From positions 744,001-808,000 of the forward strand of contig ML210146.1 in the NCBI GenBank assembly GCA_004369085.1: a DNA stretch of 64,000 bases, read 5' to 3'. The notes under the pieces were generated by a model. It worked only from the letters and a program-made list of their open reading frames with translations, did no database searches and had not been told where the DNA came from. Every line of letters begins with the position of its first letter. The stretch's first letter is position 1. Of the stretch, positions 22,947 to 33,431 are shown piece after piece. The position numbers were made by a program, and so were the translations under genes. The DNA comes from Coprinopsis marcescibilis (lineage: Eukaryota > Basidiomycota > Agaricomycetes > Agaricales > Psathyrellaceae).

Positions 22947-24864
22947 CTAGTCCTGTACATAATTGCCTGGAGAAGTCGTGTTCAGTTTGCAAAGTGGATA
23001 AGAGTCGCGTGGTAGCTTACCAGGGAAGATGCCTTCTTGCCCGTTCACTCGCCCGGTCCACCAATCCTCCTGGCTGTCAGTCTTCTTCACAAGCTCTATC
23101 CGTTCGCCAGCTCGGAAGGACAAGTCACCGTCGGCCTAATCAACTTAGCTATGATGGGGCTCAACATAGCAGGAGCACTTACCTGAGCATCGAAGTCATA
23201 CAATGCAGTGACGTAGTGTACTGCTGGCTTAGGTTTCGGCTTCACAGGTGGAGGCGGGGGAGGTCTCTTCGTTGCGGCAAGGCTGGATGATGCCGAAGGC
23301 GAGCGAGTCACCGTAGCCGAGGGCATCTGTACCCGTAGCCCAGGGCTACTATAAGAATTTGTTGCCGCTGGTGGAGTGTAAGGCGGCGGAGGGGCGCTGT
23401 CACGTTCGCGGTCGCGACCATACGATCCTGGCGGAGGGGGAGGCGGCGCCTTCTTATAGCCAACCGATGATGTCGCTCTTGAAGGAGGTGCCGCATTGCC
23501 TGACGAGTATGACGACGTCGTCGTAGAGGTCGTATTGGCCCTGCTCAGCCCAGGACCTCCTTGAGCACGTTGCTGTTGGACAAGTCGGGCTGTACATTGG
23601 TTTGTTGGCGTTTTGTTAGCTGAGAAACGGTCAGCACTTACAGACAGAGATGATGCGCTTTACGATGGCAAGGCTTTCAATACGCTCCCATGCATCCGTG
23701 CGCTTATCCTCATAGTCTTGCTGGATTTGCGGACCAGGGACGTTGGTGATGTCATACTTGGCACCGTCAGCGTAACTCTGCATCTTTTCTAAGATCAAGT
23801 AATAGATGTTCAGCCTGGACCCCAATTGAGTTACTGGAAGAGGAACAGCTTGAAAGTACCACGTACTGCATGTAAAAGAAGGAATTAAAGAGCGGGTCGA
23901 TGAACGCAGTGGAAAGTTGCATGTAGCGGGGAAGATCCTGCTTTAAAGCAGTGTTGATATATTCGTATTCGTTTGTTGCGATTTCAAAGTCTTGCTCGAG
24001 CTAGAAGGGCCAGTAAGGCTAGGTTATGAAACGCCCAATGCCAGATAAACTCACTTTGAACAAGTTCTTCTCGTCGCTTAAGGATTTATCCTTCTTATCC
24101 CGAAGCTTTTGCAAAGAGTTGTTGTGTCGATCATAATCCGTGAGCTATACAAGTCTTCAACGGCCGACATCTGCAGATAGACTCTGATTGACAGACCTTG
24201 TGGTCCCGTTTGGTGATTGTCTTTCGTACGGTCTTGACGATCGTCTGGAACTCTTTAACCGGCGCAAGCACCCTGGTGTCAATAAGCTCCATCTCAGGAC
24301 TAATCAGTTGCTGTAGCTCGTCCATTGAAGATTGGTACATTGTGACATTGCGGATGGTGTGTCCGGCGTCAGGGTGTTTCCCAATAAGATCGAACTCTCC
24401 AGCGATCGGCTGGAATATGGTAGTAAAGTGGTTTGCAAATCCTGCGGCGTTGGTGAATAGGGCTGTCGATTGAGTCCACAGGACAGTGGTGAACAGTGGG
24501 GAAGCAAGGCATTGATGAAAGGAAGGCATGAATTACAATTAGTCTCGACAGCGCGATACGGAAACAACCCACAGGTTACAGACTCCGTGAAGGCCTTGAT
24601 ATCCTTGATGAGCTTGTCTGTGCCCTGCTCGACAAGTTGGAATTGGCGATAATAGTCGTCGAATTCGGGATCGCTGGACTCTAATAAATGTAAGTGTCAG
24701 GAGCGTAGTCCTGATCCGCCTGAGACGAATTGGGCGTACTCTTCGACATGCCAATCTTAGTGGTCACCGCGAACGGCGTCCTGTAGGAAGTGATTTGAGC
24801 AACGCAGAGACATATCAAATTGGAGGACAACGGACCTCGCCAGTGCTTTTCCAATCCCCTTCAT
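22947..24864 (-). CDS. RVS167: BAR/SH3 amphiphysin-like protein
   Basis: Curves membrane at endocytic sites and actin patches; partner of an Rvs161-type BAR protein. Ten exons on the minus strand: 24864-24836, 24780-24740, 24680-24573, 24462-24197, 24144-24055, 24000-23867, 23814-23642, 23589-23183, 23135-23021, 22966-22947; 460 residues. The start MKGIGKALAR matches the amphipathic helix of N-BAR proteins. The BAR core runs to about residue 280 (FDDYYRQF, EMELIDTRVLAPVKEFQ, LTDYDRHNNSLQKL). A Pro-rich linker with PPPPPP runs follows, then an SH3 domain from about residue 403 (ALYDFDAQ, WWTGRVNGQEGIFP) ending GNYVQD at the C-terminus. Phases close at every junction. It is divergent from SDO1. 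Confidence 0.92.
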
Positions 24865-25256
24865 CGTATGATACTAGTGGTTGGAAGTCGTAGAGGATGA
24901 TCACAGGAAGGACACACAGCATTCCTTGTCGCAAGTGGTTCCCACGCTTCTGCAGCCAAGCACAAGCTTCAAGGTTCGACTTTCACCGTTTATTCAGTTC
25001 AGATAAGGGGTCGAGTCTGTATACCCAGGCTTTTGAATCACACCTGTCTAAATAGCCTTCAGCTGATCTGAACAGGAGACGCAGGGTAGGTCAGGTACAA
25101 CTTGCAAGCCCCTATACGCCAACTTCCTTGCCATGACGTCACGTGGAATATCTTGACGGGCCCGACACTTGGACTCATTTCAAGGCCTCGTAATATAGAC
25201 CAGCCTACAGTCAGCAGCAACTTTATTCAGATTCAACCAGCTCAACTGCATCAGCT
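24865..25256. promoter_or_regulatory. Bidirectional promoter between RVS167-like and SDO1
   Basis: 392 bp separate two opposite start codons. TGACGTCACGTG at 25134-25145 combines a full CRE palindrome with an overlapping CACGTG E-box. It is 112 bp before the SDO1 ATG. Confidence 0.55.
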
Positions 25257-26316
25257 ATGCCCCAGCTCAACCAGCCATCCAACCAGATCAAGTGCGCTGC
25301 CCAAAACTGTTCTCCAAGCTCGATATGTCTCTCAACTAACAAACAGGCTCACAAATGTCTCCATCGTCCGCCTGAAAAAGGGCGGGAAGCGGTTCGAGGT
25401 AAGGCCGTCACAGCTCACTCTTTGGAATATGCTTCACGAAAACATTTAGATTGCCTGTTACAAAAACAAGGTACAGGAGTGGCGAACCGGAGTGTGTGTA
25501 TCTCGCTCAGGCTCTGGCCGATCCCATGTTCTTACCTCAACGTAGGGAAACAAATCTGGACGATGTCCTACAAATCAGCAACGTATTTGTCAACGTCTCC
25601 AAAGGAGAGGTTGCTAGAAGCCAGGATCTGCAGAAAGCATTCGGCAAATCAGACATTCAAGGAATCGTAGCAGAGGTTTTTGACGTCCTGAACCAGATTA
25701 CTCTTCAGATTGGCTCATTGCTTTTCAGATCTTGAAGAAAGGAGAGGTACAAGTCGGCGAGAAGGAGAGAGACCATGATCTTTCATCGTTACGCAGGGAA
25801 ATTGCAACTCTCGTGGCGGAGAAGTCTGTAGACCCTTCAACACAGCACCCGTACCCCGTCGGCATCATAGAAAAAGCCATGACAGAGGCGGGCTTCAGCG
25901 TTAAGGCCGGTAAAACCGCAAAAAGTCAAGTATGTATGCATCGTGAAACTATTAACGTACACAACTTCACATATAATAGGTATCGGAATGCATCAAGCTC
26001 CTCCAAACGAATTCAACCCTGCCGATTCAACGCGCCCGAATGCGAATCAAAGTCAGCATGCCAGCAGAGGATGGCATTAAACTCAAGGAGAAAGTTCTGG
26101 AATCCGCCGACTCTGTCGAACACGAGGAAACAGGTACTGAATGGGTAATCGTAAGTGGAATTACAAACGGAAGCTGTGGCCAACTGACTTTCGATCTTGT
26201 AGACGATGTTGATCGATCCCAGTCATTTCCGAGTAATCAATGAATTATTGCAAAAAGAATGCAAGGGCAGAGGTCGTCTGGAAACACTTACATTTGCTGC
26301 AACCTCCAGCGGATAG
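25257..26316 (+). CDS. SDO1: SBDS-family ribosome maturation protein
   Basis: With the GTPase Efl1 it releases Tif6/eIF6 from the 60S subunit so subunits can join. Exons 25257-25291, 25347-25398, 25450-25493, 25546-25675, 25729-25929, 25980-26150, 26203-26316; 248 residues, almost exactly the length of yeast Sdo1. Characteristic blocks are NVSIVRLKKGGKRFE, IACYKNKVQEWR, DLDEVLQ-type LDDVLQISNVFVNVSKG, HPYPVGIIEKAM, and RMRIKVSMPAEDG near the C-terminal ferredoxin-like domain. The Cys in the IACYKNK segment is retained. The stop follows a short TFAATSSG tail. All seven exons keep frame. Confidence 0.95.
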
Positions 26317-26418
26317 ACAGCTGCAGCTACCATGCGCTCGCACATAATCTTTTGTATTTACCGAATAGTCGAGGATTCCCCTTGTATTTTACAATGCTGA
26401 TGATAACGCCAGCGACAA

Positions 26419-28510
26419 TCAAAGATTTACATCGCTAAGAATCAGTGGCCTCATGGCTGGCGCCCAGCTATCTTCCCATGTTGACAAGGTCCAGTCAACC
26501 TCACGCAACGGGTTGTAACGCTTGGAAACATGAACATTTGCTGGCGTAGATGGCCGTACGGAAGCGCTTGCAAGGGATGACGCGAGAGCTGAAAGCTCTG
26601 TTGCTTGCGGAAAGGACGAAAAAAGTCTCTGCTCAGGCGGTCAGATGAAGTGTCTGTGAGATAAATGTACGCCATTCACCTCAATCTGGTGAGCCAACTC
26701 GGGGGCATCATTGAATATCAGCCCGTTCTTTCCATGTTTCACAAGTTCGGGGAGGCTATAGCAAGGTATGCTTAATATCATGTTTATCATTTCCACGGAG
26801 AAGTCGGCTTACCATGCGAATCCCAGCGCACAAACTGGTAGCCCACAGCCAAACATGTCGACCACCTTCATTGGGAGGTCCAGGGCAGACGAACTCGAAT
26901 GCAGCGATACACCAAGGTCTGCCGAGCCTGGGTGTCAAGTCAGACGGCACTACTTTGAAACGTGGAAGATGTACTTGCCAAGCAAGATGGGATAGTCCTC
27001 CGCCTCCAGCCATAAGCTAATGCATCGTACCCACTTCCACGACTTTTGCAGCTTTGCAACTTGGTTCATGTACTTCTCCTTCAGAGGCCCCTTTCCTGTG
27101 ACAATTGCGAGTAATCTTGGAAGAAGCAAAGGTTTTTGGGGTAATATTTTTCCAGACTGCGAAGGCGAGCTTTTCCTGGACTCCTCGTAAAGCTCAGTAG
27201 CGCGATTTTCGTATAAAGACAAAGCCTCGAGGAGTATGCTGAAATCTTCGTCGGGCGTCCACGAGGTACTGGACACCAATATGGCCGGCCGATCTTGACG
27301 CAGAGTGGGGGACCTGATTTCATTATACTTCGGGATGTCGTCAGGGGCGTTTCTCGGCGAGCTTGCGCGTAAAGGACCTTTCGCATTTCCCGGCTTCTGT
27401 AAATTGTCCTGGATTTGTGTAAATGGCGTCGAGTACGGGGGATCGCATTCTGGGAGGAAACCTTTCAGGCACGTCTGAGATTTGAGAGTGACATCAAGCT
27501 TCTGGAAGAGCTGGATTACGTTACTTTGAATCAACGACTCGGCGCAAAGTCGATGCAGTGGGCGAATTACCTCGTGTGTTTCCTGAGTTGACGCGCGGTG
27601 AAAGTGTCGTGGTGGTCGATCGTGGAGAACAACTTTGTGACCTCTGCGAATAGATTGTTGAAATTGTTGGACAATGGAGCCAGAAGCTCACTTACTGGAG
27701 GTCCCATTCCTTGACCAAGTAATCGCGCATGGCGCGTGTAACGAACAAATGCGCGTACGCGATCCGACCAAAGGTCTGTTCAAGCCTGCCGACAAGGTGG
27801 GTTGGCATTCATAGGAGCAGCGTTATTCACTTACCATTTCGATATACGCACGAATAAATGGTCCTTGCCAAGCTTAAGTGCCAGAATGCTGTATCCGAGG
27901 TTATGCCAGTCGACGATGACTTTACTTCCACGTATGCGGCCGACAAGCTGAACTAACGCAAGTGTCGGAATACTTGGAGGGTTCTGGGGTTAGGTATAAG
28001 TCCGAAGGCATAGGAGAACCTGAAGAGTAACGCTACCTGAACTAACAGAAATTCGGGTGGCTTTTCGATCCAAACCAGAAGGGTGAGCAGGATAGTGACG
28101 ACCTGATGTATGACTTTGAATGGGGCTGCAATTACAAAGGGGAGCTTGCTAAGGATCCTAGGAGGCTCCGATAGGTGCCAGATTCGAACTCTTGGAAGTC
28201 GTTCTAGAGCTGGTATTACATCTGATCCTAAACTGATTTGAGTACCACCAACATGCGGAGGCGGAACAGTCCTAAACAATTTACCTCCGTACCCGACAAG
28301 TTCTGTCATGAAGCCATTCTCTGCAAAGCTTTGGGCGTGGTACATCATCCTAGGACTCCTCCCAATATCTCCCAATACCAATATGGCGACAGAGCGAAGT
28401 GAGTGATAGTTTCGTGGTTTGAAGAAATACCATAAGAAACACGTCAAGGCGAGGCAAGCCAGCACCGCAACGAGGCTCGGTAGAGCACTGAGGACGTCCT
28501 CACCCGTCAT
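26419..28510 (-). CDS. ALG1: Chitobiosyldiphosphodolichol beta-mannosyltransferase
   Basis: Adds the first mannose to the dolichol-linked core oligosaccharide on the cytosolic ER face. Minus-strand exons: 28510-28037, 27983-27835, 27785-27696, 27643-27571, 27537-26979, 26927-26813, 26755-26680, 26628-26419; 581 residues. A single N-terminal anchor ([18 protein letters not shown]) precedes [28 protein letters not shown] and [10 protein letters not shown]. The catalytic half has [44 protein letters not shown] and [12 protein letters not shown] disordered insert of about 100 residues sits before TSWTPDED. The intron after exon 5 can only be placed with a GCAAGT donor (26978). The start at 28510 follows the family; the frame stays open upstream but runs under the divergent NFU1 gene. 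Confidence 0.93.
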
Positions 28511-28707
28511 GAGTATTAGTCTGGGTATGAAGGTGAAATGAGTTCGTCCAAGTCGTCGTCGGTGTGTACACTGACGTCGTACATGAACAAAAAGTGATGG
28601 CGCCTGATTGGCTGCGACGGAATGGGTAATCGACTCGGCACTGCCAAAATGATTCATAGTTTTGGATCCGACTCCACGCAAATACTGCTCATCCTCGTAC
28701 CACCACC
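28511..28707. promoter_or_regulatory. Bidirectional promoter between ALG1 and NFU1
   Basis: 197 bp separate the two opposite start codons. No TATA box is evident on either strand; a TGACGTCGT element lies at 28571. Confidence 0.4.
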
Positions 28708-29665
28708 ATGTCCTCTGCGATCTCATCGTCTTTGAGGGCTCTGTCACGACCTTCTCGTGCTGTTTTGAGCATATCACGTCGCAAACTGCCAATACATCGA
28801 GCATTTGCTTCGACGTCAGTACCATCAGCAGTTGGTTTGGTTCCGTCATCACGCCCAAACCGACGAAATGCGCTCCCTCGAGTAGTTGGGCAATTTCGTG
28901 AGTAAAACTGACTATAAACTGGGGCACTATTCAACGTTTGCTAGGCAGGACTATGTTTATCCAGACAGAGTCTACTCCGAACGATGATTCTCTAAAATTC
29001 ATTCCCGGCACACCAGTGATGGGGGATGGCACTGCGGAATTCCTGGATACGCGCGCTGCATTGTCCTCACCCCTTGCTCTCAGACTTATGGGCATCGAAG
29101 GGGTCTCGGCCGTCTTCTATGGCCCTGACTTTGTGACAGTGTCCAAGGACTCCGAACACCCCTGGGCTGTTGTGAAGCCCGAGGTATATGCCATTCTGAT
29201 GGAACACTTTTCGTCCGGACAGTCACTGTTCAGGAGTGAAGCTGAAAGAGAGGCGGCCGGACCCCAAGACACCCGAATACTGGACACGGACTCTGAAACT
29301 GTTGCCATGATCAAGGAACTGTTGGACACTCGAGTTCGTCCTGCAATTATGGAAGACGGTGGTGACATTGAATACCGTGGCTTTGATGAAAGCGAAGGCA
29401 TTGTCAGCGTCAAGCTCAAGGGTAGCTGCCGTGGATGTTCTTCTAGTTCCGTGACCTTGAAGAGTGGTATTGAGCGAATGCTTATGCATTACATCCCGGA
29501 AGTCAAGGCAGTGGAGCAGGTGCGGTCTTTTTGCAATGGTACCTTGTTTCTTGGCACAGCCTAATCTGTTTGCGGCCCTAGATCCTGGATGAAGAGGAAA
29601 GGGTTGCCCTGGATGAGTTCAGCAAGCTAGAGAAGCGGTTGTCGGAGAAGCAAGATCCAGGGTAG
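28708..29665 (+). CDS. NFU1: NFU1 iron-sulfur cluster scaffold
   Basis: Mitochondrial carrier that delivers 4Fe-4S clusters to lipoate synthase and other targets. Exons 28708-28897, 28945-29519, 29582-29665; 282 residues. The first 60 residues are rich in Arg and Ser, a matrix leader. The N-terminal Nfu fold begins RTMFIQTESTPNDDSLKF with GVSAVFYGPDFVTV. The C-terminal domain has RPAIMEDGGDIEYRGF and the cluster-binding CRGC at residues 225-228. The stop at 29665 gives a tail (FSKLEKRL) like other fungal Nfu1. A donor overlapping the stop could instead splice to a weakly supported exon at 29703-29913; I prefer the stop. Confidence 0.94.
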
Positions 29666-30151
29666 GTACTAGCCTTTGTTTACTTCTGCCCTTGAAGCTA
29701 ACCAGGTTCCACAAAGGATGGCTCAATACATGTCGGCATAAAGACCATTTTCTCTGGAGTTGCCTTCTGCACACACGCTCCGGTTCGCATTTCCGAATGC
29801 AGAGCACCTTAATGGTCATAGAAGGCTTCGCAGGTGCACGCAACCGCATTAATATTTCAAGTGATGGAGACATGTGGACAGACGACGAGGCTGATGAGGC
29901 TGGTTGTGGCTAGATTAGAGCACATATGTGGTACTTCCAAATAGACAAGGTCCGATGAGAAATAGAGTTTAAGTGGAGTCTGACTGTGGAATTTTGTTGA
30001 AGTCATTTCAGGGCGGAAGTAAGTCAGTCAGTGATCATGTGGTCAGCCAAGCTGTACCGTGGCACCCACAGCCCATCTGTCAAAAGGTCCAAGCTATCAT
30101 TTCAAATTAGACTCTTCCTTCTTGTTCCCAGCCTCTTCCAGTCCATGAAGG
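29666..30151. other. Intergenic region upstream of copper-fist gene
   Basis: Contains an open frame at 29692-29913 that resembles nothing I know and lies in the NFU1 3' region. No copper-response-like element was identified. Confidence 0.45.
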
Positions 30152-31644
30152 ATGGTAGGTTTTCCGTTAATGTGCCTCCAGGACAACTTTTCATATTACC
30201 CTAGGTGTATGTCAACAATCAGAAGTTTGCCTGGTCAGTTATTCCGAGGCCATTCATACCAGAGACCTCTTAACACTCCGATAATCCAGTGAATCCTGTA
30301 TAAAAGGCCACAGATCCTCCTCCTGTCACCACACAGATCGTCCTCTCTTTGAAATAAAGAAGAAAGGTCGACCTGTTTCCCAGTGTACCAAGTGTCGCGA
30401 ACTGCGGCAAGCGAAGAAAGTCCACTCCAAATGCACTTGCGACAACAGCGGACAGAAGGAACGACAAGAGCAGCTGGTACCGCTGTCTGCCGGATCCAAA
30501 TGTATGTTTAAATCCACTTTTCTCTACAATGGCGCTCATCCCCTTCAGCACGAAGATACATCCCCATAGTTCCCGCTCTACCGAATGGCCTCAAGGACGT
30601 TCTGCAAAGCGCGAAGGCGCCTGCAGTCCCAGCTGACGAACGACAGCGAGGTAATTTTGCTGCCCTCTCCCACTGGCTATGGTTCTTATTCCGATAACAG
30701 TTGGCTCCCTCCTAAATCCGTGCGCCTGCGCAAACGTCCGGGACTGCAACTGCCAGGCATCCAGCTCAAGCTCTCGGACCCTTCGGACTGTTCAAACACC
30801 CTCAAATCCTCTGGACGCACTGGCCCAAGCAGCCTCGCTCAGATCGAGTGAGGAACGGTTCGGTATATTTGCATCGCCTTCATTTGTGACGTTCGGACAA
30901 GGCAAGCACCCTCGGTCGCGGCCCCCAACACCCCCACAGTCGGCAAGAAAGCGTACGAAGCAGGGTTCTCCCCGCTTATCCTCGGCCCTTCTACTGTCTA
31001 CCGACAGTATTCATCATGTTCGCCTGATAGCGCCTGCTGCGGCACTGCCCTCCTCGATTCCAGATTTTGGCACAATGTCCGTCCCAGTATGCGACGCCAT
31101 ATCTGGCTGTACCTGTGGTACCCAGTGCGCTTGCCCGGGATGTGTACAACATCGAGGGTCCGTTCACGCTTCCAAGGATCACAAAGATTGCGGAGAAGGA
31201 TGTGGAACTTGTGTTGACCGAACCACCACCGAACTTCGATTCAGTACCAACGGATGGAAAAATTTCTCCTCTCCTACGATGGCCAACTCTTTATCTTCAT
31301 CCACATCGTCCTCCGCATCGTTCTTGGACCAATTTTTCGCAAGAGCGGCAGCTCTTCCGCCACCGCCAACAAATCGTCATTTCGCCCTGGATCGGACGGA
31401 TACATCACGGGCGATGGCCATAACTCCCGTCAACCTGCCCAAGTTGGATTGCTGTGGCGGATCGTGTCTCTGCCCGAGTGGTGGTTGCGCTTGTCGCTCC
31501 AGTTGCGGGGGTGCTTGCCTTGACGAAGCCGTGCGCGAGCCTCAAACAAACGAACCCTTACAAATGACAGCCCAGCAGAGTTCTCCACCACTAAAAAGCT
31601 GTTGCGCCGCGAAACGTCGCTCGGCAACAGCATTAGCCGCTTGA
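30152..31644 (+). CDS. Copper-fist transcription factor (Mac1/Cuf1 type)
   Basis: Copper-sensing DNA-binding regulator of copper/iron uptake or detoxification genes. Coding exons 30152-30154 (only the ATG), 30205-30233, 30290-30501, 30549-30650, 30701-31644; 429 residues. The copper fist is complete: MVYVNNQKFACESCIKGH, SSSC, RPLFEIKKKGRP with the KKGRP minor-groove motif, then CTKCRELR and HSKCTCD. Later Cys clusters are CACANVRDCNC, CTCGTQCACPGC followed by His, and CCGGSCLCPSGGCAC. The second matches the CxC-x3-CxC-xx-C-xx-H layout of Mac1 copper-inhibition motifs; Cuf1/GRISEA-type factors are close alternatives. An out-of-frame ATG lies 7 nt upstream in a weak context. Confidence 0.9.
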
Positions 31645-31904
31645 ATGTCGTTTCGTGCCTCACAAATTAATGTTATCATTTATGGACACTGATACTTTGC
31701 TGTTCTTGTTATATGAACATCAATTGTTAAATATATTCGATGGTAGTACAAAATCATTGATTTGACTGTCGCAAGGCGCAGCGGTAGATGCTATAGGAGC
31801 AAGCCTTCAAGCTTGAAGCTTGGAGGGCTGAAACCGGTTTGTGTAAGGCTTACACACTATCGTCACGATAAGCTACGCGCTCATTTTCACGAAGAAAGCG
31901 CTAC
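31645..31904. other. Convergent intergenic region
   Basis: 260 bp between the copper-fist and UBE2W-like stops. A fragment resembling a tRNA D-arm (GGCGCAGCGGTAG, about 31777) has no matching anticodon or T-arm and is not a tRNA. Confidence 0.5.
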
Positions 31905-32877
31905 TCACTCGTCATCTTGAAAAAGTAACGGCGTCAGTTTCTTAAATATGTTTTAGACTTCGAATGGGGCTTACCGTCGTAATGGAACCGTGTCTGTAAA
32001 ACGTGGATGACACAGGGCCGTCAGTAGTTTCTCGGGTCTAAACAATCCGATGTAACGGACCTTCTTGGGATTATCAGGAGCATGGCGAACGTATCTGTCG
32101 TTATCTGTCGGACTGTTGTACGATTCTATGAGCATCCTGCCTGCCAGTCAACTGCAAATGTGTACGACTTACCGTTCCTTCTTCTGCATGTCAAGGGTTG
32201 TTTTGAGGGTTGACTTGCGAATAGGACAAGCAGAACGCACCTTGCAGGAAGCGAGCATACTCTGCAGTGTCACACAGACAGCGATCACGCTGAGGACCGG
32301 TGACCATTCGTTGCCGAGAATTGAAGCACATATCTGTCCCATGATAGTAAGTAGGCTGGGGATTCCATAACGACACTCGTAAAGAACCGTATCGCACATG
32401 TCCGTTGGAATATACGTGCTGAGCAATCCCGGGCCGCAAGGAGGATGTTAGCACTCGGTCAGCTTGGGGGACGAGAGTGTACACACGGGATGTATGGGCG
32501 CCTCCTTCCCGTCAGTGACGACGAACTGCACAGCAGGAGAAGATATTGGATATTGCGAGTCGAACCTAAACTGCAGGGTGTATTTCTCATCCTGGAGAAA
32601 TGAGCACACGTCCTTTCCACCGCGGCGCCATGTACAATGGACACAAACCTGGTAGAGGGATTCGCCCATGACTTGGATGGAGAACCACCAAGTGGCAAAA
32701 TCATCAGCTTTGAGGAGTTCGATACCTACAAGTAAGTAGCAGGACCAAGTAAGCCCAATTGAGCTAAGGAAACGGGGTCTGGCTGCAAGACTCAAACGAA
32801 TGCTCACCAACTGGACATCCTTGTGATTGTATTTCCTTGAGCTCCTTTGCAAGGCGTCGAGTAGAGATCGATGTCAT
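31905..32877 (-). CDS. Ubiquitin-conjugating enzyme, UBE2W-like, 9 exons
   Basis: E2 enzyme; UBE2W attaches ubiquitin to the alpha-amino group of disordered N-termini. Minus-strand exons: 32877-32808, 32725-32649, 32591-32487, 32418-32398, 32333-32241, 32183-32173 (11 nt), 32112-32061, 31993-31975, 31915-31905 (11 nt); 152 residues against 151 in human UBE2W. Diagnostic blocks are FRFDSQYPISSPAVQF, HPHVYSNGHICASIL with catalytic Cys93, and EWSPVLSVIAVCVTL. The C-terminal RPTDNDRYVRHAPDNPKK and short FHYDDDE tail match UBE2W, which has an unusual flexible C-terminus. It lacks the HPN motif of ordinary E2s, having HPH instead, as UBE2W does. Confidence in the subfamily is good. Confidence 0.9.
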
Positions 32878-33431
32878 TCTCTACGCTAAGGTTCCTTCAA
32901 TGGATAACCACGGGCAGACGAGACGATTGGTTAGTAAAGGAAGATGAGTGGTGGTTGGCAGAGAAGAAGCCTACGAGCTGTGCAAATATGGTCAGGCGCT
33001 TCCGATCCAGATCTCAAGTGGCCACTCTCAGGAAAATAGCAGGCACAAAACTAAGCAACACACATAGCATTGTCTTGAGAGTCGGATAATTCGATTAGAT
33101 TCGATATAGCTGAATGAATAGATTGTCAATTTATTAACAATTGCAATTGAGAGAAAGACTTGAGTGTGAGACCAAGCAGCCGATTTGGACGGAGAACAAA
33201 CAGAAGCAAATAAAGCAATTGGGTATTTATTTTCTCGATGGACAAAGATTTTCTGCATTCAACCATGACATCCCCGCCTTAGAGTCACTTGCACATCCTT
33301 CATTAGCGGAGTTGCAGGCGCTCGTGGGGACGAAGATAGAAGAACGGCCGGTCGCAAGCTGTACGAGAAATTTTATTCTCCCAACGGTGTGATCAGTCGT
33401 GTACATTCAGTCCTATGCTACAAAATCAATT
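32878..33431. other. Intergenic region
   Basis: Between the UBE2W-like start and the HEM3 stop. Contains an open frame at 33141-33392 with no recognisable domain; I see no supported gene. Confidence 0.45.

Noticed and set aside
28511..28927. N-terminal extension of ALG1 by an open upstream frame
   Set aside because: It would overlap NFU1 exon 1 antisense; the family's membrane anchor begins right after the ATG at 28510.
29692..29913. Open frame after NFU1 that could be a spliced C-terminal extension
   Set aside because: A GTAGGT donor overlaps the stop, but the resulting 80-residue tail matches nothing and NFU1 of other fungi ends at about this point.
31770..31830. tRNA-like GGCGCAGCGGTAG segment
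   Set aside because: No acceptor stem, anticodon loop or T-arm can be formed.
33141..33392. 83-codon plus-strand frame between UBE2W-like and HEM3
   Set aside because: No domain, weak codon usage and no splice-linked continuation.
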